A DNA stretch of 10,183 bases, from contig DATGLW010000123.1 of assembly GCA_035293965.1 (NCBI GenBank), positions 1-10,183 of the forward strand, written 5' to 3'. Shown here piece after piece: positions 5,043-10,183 of the stretch (its first letter is position 1; the number at the start of each line of letters is the position of its first letter). Under the pieces are notes generated by a model. That model saw only the letters and a program-made list of their open reading frames with translations, was not told where the DNA came from and did no database searches. This DNA is from DATGLW01 sp035293965 (GTDB taxonomy: Bacteria > Actinomycetota > Acidimicrobiia > Acidimicrobiales > RAAP-2). A program made the translations under genes and the position numbers.

Positions 5043-6710
5043 TCACCCCAGGGTGGATCCGGCAACGCTCTCCCCACCTCGCATGGCACGGTAGCGCTCG
5101 ACCAGCTGAGCAGTCGACGAGTCCGTCCCCGACAGGTCCGGCCGACCGGTCGTCGTCAGGAAAGGTGCGAGGCGGCCGGCTATCACCTTGCCGAGCTCGA
5201 CACCCCACTGGTCGAAGGGGTTGATCCCCCATATGGTCGCCTCGGTGAAGACGGTGTGCTCGTACAGGGCAATGAGCTGGCCGAGCACCGAGGGCGTGAG
5301 CTGCGGCGCCAGGATGGTGGAGCTCGGGCGGTTCCCCTCCATGACCTTGTGGGGCACGAGCTCGGGCGGCACGCCTTCGCGCTGGAGCTCCTCGGCGGTT
5401 CGCCCGAACGCGAGCACCGAGCTCTGGGCCAGGCAGTTGGCGACCAAGAGATCCTGTTGCTCGCCGAGCTCGTGGGTCGAGCGGGCGAACGCGATGAAGT
5501 CCACGGGAACGAGACGGGTGCCCTGGTGGAGCAGCTGGTGGAAGGCGTGCTGGCCGTTGGTGCCGGCCTCGCCCCAGAAGACCTCGCCCGTCGGTCCGGC
5601 CACCGGGTGCCCGTCGAGCCTGACGGACTTGCCGTTGGACTCCATGGTCAGCTGCTGGAGGTAGGCGGGGAACCTGGCCAGCCGCTGGCTGTAGGGCAGC
5701 ACGGCGTGCGTCTCGGCGCCGAAGAAGTCCGTGTACCACACGTTCAGAAGCCCCTGAATGACCGGCATGTTCCGGTCGAGCGGCGCCGTCAGGAAGTGCA
5801 GGTCGATGGCCCGGAAGCCTGCCAGCATCTCTGCGAAGCGCTCCGGCCCGATGAGCAGCATCAACGACAGCCCGATGGCCGAGTCCAGGGAGTAGCGGCC
5901 GCCAACCCAATCCCAAAAGGCGAACATGTTCGCCGGATCGATCCCGAAGTCCCGCACCTGCTGCACGTTGGTGGACACCGCCACGAAGTGCCGCCGGACG
6001 GCATCCGTGTCGCCGCCCAGCCCGTCCACCAGCCATTGCCGGGCAGCCCGGGCATTGACGAGGGTCTCGAGGGTGGTGAAGGTCTTGGAGCTGACGACGA
6101 AGAGCGTCTCGGCGGGGTCGAGGTCGTGGATGGCGCGCCAAAGGTCGACGGGATCGAGGTTCGACACGAAGCGGCAGGCGATGTCCGACGCGGCGTAGTC
6201 GGCCAGGGCCTCGCACGCCATCGCCGGCCCGAGATCCGAACCCCCGATGCCGATGTTGACGACGGTCCGGATCGGCCGGCCGGTCGCCCCCCGCCACCTG
6301 CCGTCGTGCACCTGGCGAACGAACTCGCCCATCCGGTCCAACACGGCATGGACGCCTGCCACCACGTCGGTCCCGTCCACCACCAGCCGCTCGGCTCGCG
6401 GCATCCGAAGGGCGACATGGAGGGCGGCGCGCCCTTCGGTGGCATTGACGTGACGACCAGCGAACATGTCATCGCGCCGTGCCGGCAGGCCGGCCCGCTC
6501 GGCCACCGCGACGAGCCGGGCGATCGTGTCGGCCGTCACCCGGTGCTTCGAGTAGTCGAGGTGGAGGTCTCCGGCATCGACGACGAGCTGGGATCCCCGG
6601 TCGGGGTGAGCGATGAAGAGATCGCGGAGATGGACGTCCCGCATCTCTGCGTAGTGCCCAGCCAGTGCCGCCCACTCGTCGGTGGCAGCCACGTCGATGA
6701 TGTCGCCCAT
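5043..6710 (-). CDS. pgi: Glucose-6-phosphate isomerase
   Basis: Pgi interconverts glucose 6-phosphate and fructose 6-phosphate in glycolysis and gluconeogenesis, in the cytosol. The 555-residue length matches the long (E. coli-like) bacterial form. The sugar-phosphate isomerase motifs are NIGIGGSDLGP (152-162) and VSSKTFTTLET (206-216). Catalytic-type residues are Glu357 in TMESNGKSV, His388 in GTNGQHAFHQ and Lys508 in QWGVELGK, all intact. DGxxVVAGVHAVL and NVWYTDFFGAETHAVLPYSQ are also typical. The ATG at 6708-6710 is preceded by GGAGG at 5 nt. The gene appears to be transcribed alone: the next minus-strand gene is 200 nt away behind a tandem array, and pdxH is divergent. No regulator site was recognised upstream. 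Confidence 0.97.
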   Translation of the reverse strand: MGDIIDVAATDEWAALAGHYAEMRDVHLRDLFIAHPDRGSQLVVDAGDLHLDYSKHRVTADTIARLVAVAERAGLPARRDDMFAGRHVNATEGRAALHVALRMPRAERLVVDGTDVVAGVHAVLDRMGEFVRQVHDGRWRGATGRPIRTVVNIGIGGSDLGPAMACEALADYAASDIACRFVSNLDPVDLWRAIHDLDPAETLFVVSSKTFTTLETLVNARAARQWLVDGLGGDTDAVRRHFVAVSTNVQQVRDFGIDPANMFAFWDWVGGRYSLDSAIGLSLMLLIGPERFAEMLAGFRAIDLHFLTAPLDRNMPVIQGLLNVWYTDFFGAETHAVLPYSQRLARFPAYLQQLTMESNGKSVRLDGHPVAGPTGEVFWGEAGTNGQHAFHQLLHQGTRLVPVDFIAFARSTHELGEQQDLLVANCLAQSSVLAFGRTAEELQREGVPPELVPHKVMEGNRPSSTILAPQLTPSVLGQLIALYEHTVFTEATIWGINPFDQWGVELGKVIAGRLAPFLTTTGRPDLSGTDSSTAQLVERYRAMRGGESVAGSTLG

Positions 6711-6715
6711 GGTGG

Positions 6716-6720
6716 CCTCC
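6716..6720 (-). promoter_or_regulatory. Ribosome binding site of pgi
   Basis: GGAGG on the minus strand is 5 nt upstream of the ATG at 6708-6710 and settles the start. The rest of the 265-bp divergent spacer (6711-6975) is C-rich and has no recognisable operator, riboswitch or small gene. Confidence 0.75.
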
Positions 6721-6952
6721 TTCCCCGATGCTGCCTCAGGCTCGGCCGGATCCGAGACGACCGACCGTAGCCCGCAGTCGCCGGCCCGGGACCCGAAGCG
6801 GTCCGGGGCGGCTTGGCGACGAGCTGGGGGTTCGCCATCCTTCCCGGTCCCGCCGATGCCCTCCAGGCGTCTCGGTCACCCTGCTACCCTCCATCCCACC
6901 CCGGGCCCCGCCGATGCCCGCCGTCCGCCCCGGCCACCGTGCTGGTTGCCGG

Positions 6953-6958
6953 TAGGGT
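6953..6958 (+). promoter_or_regulatory. Candidate -10 element of pdxH
   Basis: TAGGGT fits the actinobacterial TANNNT -10 pattern and lies 8 nt before the in-frame GTG at 6967, so a leaderless or very short-leader transcript is possible. A second TANNNT (TACCCT, 6885-6890) would give a leader of roughly 80 nt. Neither has a good -35 partner. Confidence 0.3.
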
Positions 6959-6975
6959 CCACGTGCGTGCCGGGC

Positions 6976-7593
6976 ATGCCGGACCACGCGAGACCACTCC
7001 ACGAGCACAGTGTCGACGCCGACCCTTTCGCCCAGTTCGCCCTCTGGTACGAGGAGGCCGCGGCGGTGGTGCGGCTCCCCGAGGCGATGGCGGTGGCGAC
7101 GGCCGGTTCGGACGGTCGACCGTCGGTCCGCATGGTGCTCCTCAAGGGTTGGGACCGGCGCGGGTTCGTCTTCTACACCAGCTACCGCGGGCGCAAGGGG
7201 CGCGAACTGGCACAGAACCCGGTGGCCGCCCTCATGTTCCATTGGGACCCGCTCGGTCGCCAGGTGCGCGTCGAAGGGCCGGTGGAGCGACTGCCGGCCG
7301 CCGAGTCCGATGCCTACTTCGCCTCCCGCCCACGTGGGGCCCAGGTCAGCGCGCTCGCGTCCGAGCAGAGCAGGCCCATCGAGTCCCGGGAGCTTCTGGA
7401 GGCGCGCGTGGAGGCTCGATCGGCTGAGCTCGGGCAGGGCCCGGTTCCGAGGCCTGCCTGGTGGGGCGGCTTCCGCGTCCGCCCGGGGGTGTTCGAGTTC
7501 TGGCAGCACCGCGACGATCGGCTCCACGACCGCCTGGTGTACGTGCCCGACGGCGGCACTGATCGATGGCGGATCGTACGCCTTCAGCCGTGA
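6976..7593 (+). CDS. pdxH: Pyridoxamine 5'-phosphate oxidase
   Basis: PdxH is an FMN-dependent enzyme that oxidises pyridoxine or pyridoxamine 5'-phosphate to pyridoxal 5'-phosphate, the final step of vitamin B6 salvage. The 205-residue protein carries the FMN-binding part RPSVRMVLLKGWDRRGFVFY (48-67) followed by TSYRGRKGRELAQNP, the SRPRGAQVSALASEQS segment (117-132), and the family signature FEFWQHRDDRLHDR (173-186) near the C-terminus. The length is normal. The ATG at 6976 fits family N-termini, but it has no Shine-Dalgarno site; an in-frame GTG at 6967 (+3 residues) would fit a leaderless start behind the TAGGGT box and is a real alternative. The gene is divergent from pgi and converges on the HAD gene across the 38-bp array. 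Confidence 0.94.
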   Translation: MPDHARPLHEHSVDADPFAQFALWYEEAAAVVRLPEAMAVATAGSDGRPSVRMVLLKGWDRRGFVFYTSYRGRKGRELAQNPVAALMFHWDPLGRQVRVEGPVERLPAAESDAYFASRPRGAQVSALASEQSRPIESRELLEARVEARSAELGQGPVPRPAWWGGFRVRPGVFEFWQHRDDRLHDRLVYVPDGGTDRWRIVRLQP

Positions 7594-7667
7594 GCGGCCG
7601 CGCCCGTCGTGCCCCGGGCGCCCCGGCCAGGCTGCTTCCCGGTCGCAACAGTGCCACCAGCGCACGC

Positions 7668-7857
7668 GACCACGGCCGGCACCGACCGGCGGGCTACCCC
7701 CACGCGACCACGGCCGGCACCGACCGGCGGGCTACCCCCACGGGACCACGGCCGGCACCGACCGGCGGGCTACCCCCACGCGACCACGGCCGGCACCGAC
7801 CGGCGGGCTACCCCCACGGGACCACGGCCGCCACCGACCCGCGGTCTACACGCGGGC
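7668..7857. repeat. Tandem array, exact 38-bp period, 5 copies (last one degenerate)
   Basis: Copies begin with GACCACGGCC at 7668, 7706, 7744, 7782 and 7820. Each continues with GGCACCGACCGGCGGGCTAC and ends CCCCACG plus C or G. The junction base alternates C, G, C, G, which suggests that a 76-bp dimer was itself duplicated. Each of the first four units can form the hairpin GCCGG-CACCGA-CCGGC. The fifth has several substitutions and overlaps the 3' end of the minus-strand HAD gene, whose TAG stop (7846-7848) it contains. The array fills most of the 252-bp gap between the convergent pdxH and HAD genes. The remaining part (7594-7667) shows nothing further. The copies abut with no spacer sequences, so it is not a CRISPR array. 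Confidence 0.95.
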
Positions 7858-8586
7858 GTGCCCGACTCCCCAACGGGCCAGGACACCCGGCAACTCGCCC
7901 AGCGCCTCGACGACCGCGTCCGGCACCACGTCGTAGGGCGGCGTGACCTGGTTGCGCACCCAGACGGACCGCATGCCGGCAGCCCGTGCGCCCGACACGT
8001 CATCGAGGAGGCGATCCCCGACGAAGACCGCGCGCGCGGGGTCGGACACGTCCAGCGCGTCGAGCGCCGCCCGGAACACGGAGGGATCCGGCTTCACGCG
8101 TCCCATCTCGCACGTGTAGAGACCCGCGTCGATGTGCGGCGCCAGCCCGTCGCGCTCGAGGAGCCGCTCGTGGAACAGCCGTGGCCAGTAGGTGTTCGAG
8201 AGCAGCCCGACCCGAAGCCCCGCGGCTCGCAGCGACGACAGCACGCAACCGGCGTCCTCCCGGTGGCGGATGTGCGGCGCCCAGGAATCGAGGTGGCACT
8301 GGGCGGCCTCGTCGAGCACCGCGTCGGCCACGACGACCTCGACGGCGGCCGAGGCGGTGGCCAGCAGCTCGGCGAGGCAGGTACTGCGACGGTCCGTCTC
8401 GACGCGATCCCAGGCCTCCTTTTCGAGGGCAACGAGCACACGGAGCAGCTCGTGCTCGCGCCCGGGGGCGAGGCGGCGGGCCGCCAGCCGCCACATGTCC
8501 TCGGCGTCGACGTCCGCCCACACCGACAGGGTCCCACCCCAGTCGAAGACGACAGCCTCGATGTCCGCGCCGTGCACGGGCTTCAC
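7846..8586 (-). CDS. HAD-superfamily hydrolase, subfamily IA-like
   Basis: The 246-residue protein has the four HAD motifs in order. Motif I is VVFDWGGTLS, with nucleophile Asp15 and Gly at the +2 position instead of the usual Asp. Motif II is LLSNTYW (Ser130), motif III is Lys165 in GRVKPDPSVF, and motif IV is FVGDRLLDDVSGARAAGM (Asp191, Asp195/196). The cap between motifs I and II is helical (about 25-110). HAD enzymes of this type usually remove phosphate from small metabolites; the substrate here is unknown. The DWGGT form is widespread in actinobacterial members, but loss of the +2 Asp may affect general acid/base catalysis. The GTG at 8584-8586 has no clear ribosome site; a second GTG at 8577 is possible. 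It starts 25 nt after the gltD stop, so co-transcription is likely. Confidence 0.87.
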   Translation of the reverse strand: MKPVHGADIEAVVFDWGGTLSVWADVDAEDMWRLAARRLAPGREHELLRVLVALEKEAWDRVETDRRSTCLAELLATASAAVEVVVADAVLDEAAQCHLDSWAPHIRHREDAGCVLSSLRAAGLRVGLLSNTYWPRLFHERLLERDGLAPHIDAGLYTCEMGRVKPDPSVFRAALDALDVSDPARAVFVGDRLLDDVSGARAAGMRSVWVRNQVTPPYDVVPDAVVEALGELPGVLARWGVGHARV

Positions 8587-8611
8587 GGTACCGGGGCCGA
8601 CGCGGCAATCG

Positions 8612-10183
8612 TCAGCGCAATGACATCCGCCCTGGCTCGATAGGTGCCGGCAGGTCCGAGGTCCCCATCAACCACTGGTCGACGCTGCGCGCCGCCGAGC
8701 GCCCCTCGGCGATCGCCCACACGATGAGGCTCTGCCCCCTCGTCATGTCCCCGCACACGAAGACGCCCTCGACGTTGGTCGACCAGTCGGGCCGCGCCGC
8801 CACGGACCCACGGGGATCGAGCTCGATCCCGAGCTCCGCCACCACACCGCGGCGCTCTGCGCCGACAAAGCCCATCGCGAGAAGGACGAGGTCGCACGGC
8901 AGCTCGAACTCGCTGCCAGGCACGGGAGCGAAGGATGGCGGGCCGCCGTTGGTCACCACCTCGACCTGGTGCCCGCGCAGGCTCTTGACGGCGCCAGTGC
9001 CGTCGTCCTCGAAGGAGGTGGTCGTGACCGAGAACAGCCGATGGCCTCCCTCCTCGTGCGCCGAGGAGGTCCGCAGGATGACCGGCCACAAGGGCCACGG
9101 GTGCTCCGGCGAGCGCTCGAGGGGCGGCTCGGGCATGATCTCGAGCTGGTGGACGGCGACCGCGCCCTGGCGGTGCGCCGTCCCCAGGCAGTCGGCACCG
9201 GTGTCGCCCCCGCCGATGATCACCACCTTCTTGCCAGCGGCGGAGATCGGTGACTCGCTGAGCCGGCCCTCCTGCACGAGGTTGGAGGGTTTCAGGTACT
9301 CGAGGGCGAAATGCACGCCGCGCAGCGACCGGCCCGGTACCGGCAGGTCGCGCGGCAGCGTGGCCCCGCCGGCCAGCACGATGGCGTCGAACTGACGCCG
9401 GAGCTCAACGGCGGACACGACTGCGACGTCGGGCGCGCACGCGGCGCCTGGCCCCCGGGCCTCGCCGGGCTCGAGGATGCCCGAGGTGGTGGCCGGTTCC
9501 CCCGGCCCGGCCGAGGCGCCGTTTCCCGAGCCGGGAGGCAGCCCGACCGAGGTCGCGCAGCGGAACTCGACGCCCTCTGCCCGCAGCTGCGCCAGCCTGC
9601 GGTCGAGGACCCGCTTCTCCATCTTGAACTCCGGGATCCCGAAGCGGAGGAGGCCGCCTGGCGCCTCGGCGCGTTCGAAGACCACGACCTCATGGCCGGC
9701 TCGCGCCAGCTGCTGGGCGCACGCCAGGCCGGCCGGGCCGGAGCCGACCACCGCGACCCGCCTGCCGGTGCGCTCGCGGGGTCGGTGCGGCCTGACCCAA
9801 CCCTCGGACCATGCCCGCTCCGCGATCTCGTACTCGATCCGCTCGATGGTGACCGGGTCGGCGTTGATGCCGAGCACGCACGCGGCCTCGCACGGGGCGG
9901 GGCACAGCCGGCCGGTGAACTCAGGGAAGTTGTTGGTGGCGTGCAGGCGCTCGGAGGCACCGAACCAGTCGCCCCGGTACACGAGGTCGTTCCACTCGGG
10001 GATGAGGTTGCCGAGCGGGCAGCCCTCGTGGCAGAACGGGATCCCGCAATCCATGCAGCGGGCTCCCTGCTGGCGGCTGCGCTCCTCTTCGAAGGGCTCG
10101 TAGATCTCGCGCCAGTCGCGAAGGCGCACCTGGACGGGACGGCGGCGCGGGAGCTCGCGGCCGTACTCGAGGAACCCGGTCGG
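8612..10183 (-). CDS. gltD: Glutamate synthase small subunit (beta), 5' end cut by the window
   Basis: GltD supplies electrons from NADPH through FAD and Fe-S centres to the large subunit GltB, which makes glutamate from glutamine and 2-oxoglutarate. The frame stays open to the right edge and there reads PTGFLEYGRELPRRRPVQVR, close to the usual GltD N-terminus, so only a few residues are missing and 523 are visible. Counting from the in-frame GTG at 10127-10129, the Fe-S cysteines are CMDCGIPFCHEGC (25-37) and LCPAPCEAAC (75-84). The first Rossmann motif is VVGSGPAGLACA (127-138), the second is IIGGGDTGADC (304-314), and the C-terminal FAD motif is VFVCGDMTRGQSLIVWAIAE (456-475). A Gly/Pro/Ala-rich stretch of about 36 residues (197-232) is not expected in the family. 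gltB is probably just outside the window to the right. Confidence 0.95.
   Translation of the reverse strand, partial: PTGFLEYGRELPRRRPVQVRLRDWREIYEPFEEERSRQQGARCMDCGIPFCHEGCPLGNLIPEWNDLVYRGDWFGASERLHATNNFPEFTGRLCPAPCEAACVLGINADPVTIERIEYEIAERAWSEGWVRPHRPRERTGRRVAVVGSGPAGLACAQQLARAGHEVVVFERAEAPGGLLRFGIPEFKMEKRVLDRRLAQLRAEGVEFRCATSVGLPPGSGNGASAGPGEPATTSGILEPGEARGPGAACAPDVAVVSAVELRRQFDAIVLAGGATLPRDLPVPGRSLRGVHFALEYLKPSNLVQEGRLSESPISAAGKKVVIIGGGDTGADCLGTAHRQGAVAVHQLEIMPEPPLERSPEHPWPLWPVILRTSSAHEEGGHRLFSVTTTSFEDDGTGAVKSLRGHQVEVVTNGGPPSFAPVPGSEFELPCDLVLLAMGFVGAERRGVVAELGIELDPRGSVAARPDWSTNVEGVFVCGDMTRGQSLIVWAIAEGRSAARSVDQWLMGTSDLPAPIEPGRMSLR

Noticed and set aside
4899..6770. 623-codon plus-strand open frame opposite pgi
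   Set aside because: It is the antisense shadow of a clearly intact pgi gene, starts inside a tandem array and has no family-like sequence. Long antisense frames are expected at this GC content.
7668..7857. CRISPR-like appearance of the 38-bp array
   Set aside because: The copies are directly adjacent with no unique spacers, and no cas genes are present. It is a plain tandem repeat.
7986..9395. 469-codon plus-strand open frame opposite the HAD and gltD genes
   Set aside because: It spans the antisense of two well-supported genes and is dominated by Arg/Pro/Ser runs, typical of a shadow frame.
8612..10129. gltD starting at the GTG at 10127-10129
   Set aside because: The frame continues to the window edge with family-typical residues (GFLEYGRELPRRRPVQVR), so this GTG is internal and the true start is outside the window.
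1..10183. A new defence, biosynthetic or conjugation system
   Set aside because: Both strands were read for nuclease/helicase, toxin-antitoxin, synthase, secretion and tRNA/attachment-site signals. Apart from the broken DUF222 gene and the IS end, the genes are separate housekeeping enzymes with no shared system architecture.

Overview
The window looks like chromosomal DNA from a very GC-rich actinobacterium. It carries a DUF222/13E12-type gene, a family concentrated in Actinobacteria. It also carries a mycothiol-dependent isomerase-family enzyme (mycothiol is an actinobacterial thiol) and an actinobacterial-type LexA (SOS) box. The overall style (short operons, GTG starts, weak Shine-Dalgarno sites) would fit an Acidimicrobiia-like lineage, but that finer placement is inference.

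Layout, left to right. Positions 1-140 are the right end of an IS3-family insertion sequence, with the last 36 codons of its transposase. The IS has cut off a minus-strand DUF222 gene (97-633), whose start codon sits inside a near-perfect LexA box (626-641). Positions 642-1006 hold no gene I can support but contain two different GC-rich tandem arrays (731-899 and 942-1006). Next comes a minus-strand pair: an AMP-forming fatty acyl-CoA ligase (1228-2865) and, 9 nt downstream, a 75-residue helical protein of unknown function (991-1218). The divergent spacer to the next gene holds a TetR-style palindrome at its exact midpoint (2953-2966). A secreted bifunctional peptidoglycan hydrolase (lytic transglycosylase plus NlpC/P60, 3054-3992) reads to the right and converges on a mycothiol-dependent isomerase-family gene (4114-4842, minus). 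A third tandem array (4901-4968) separates that gene from pgi (5043-6710, minus). pdxH (6976-7593, plus) is divergent from pgi and converges on a HAD-family hydrolase (7846-8586, minus), with a fourth, 38-bp-period array (7668-7857) between their 3' ends. gltD (8612 to the right edge, minus, 5' end cut by the window) lies 25 nt upstream of the HAD gene and is probably co-transcribed with it.

Most genes are housekeeping: glycolysis/gluconeogenesis (pgi), vitamin B6 salvage (pdxH), ammonia assimilation (gltD), fatty-acid activation and cell-wall turnover. I see no multi-gene defence, secondary-metabolite or conjugation system. The unusual material is in the DNA between genes. Four arrays of unrelated sequence, each built from short units with inverted-repeat cores, cluster at the 3' sides of minus-strand genes; two of them run into the coding sequence and supply the stop codon. 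The other notable signals are the SOS-controlled DUF222 gene broken by an IS, the midpoint palindrome, and a Gly/Pro/Ala-rich insertion in GltD.
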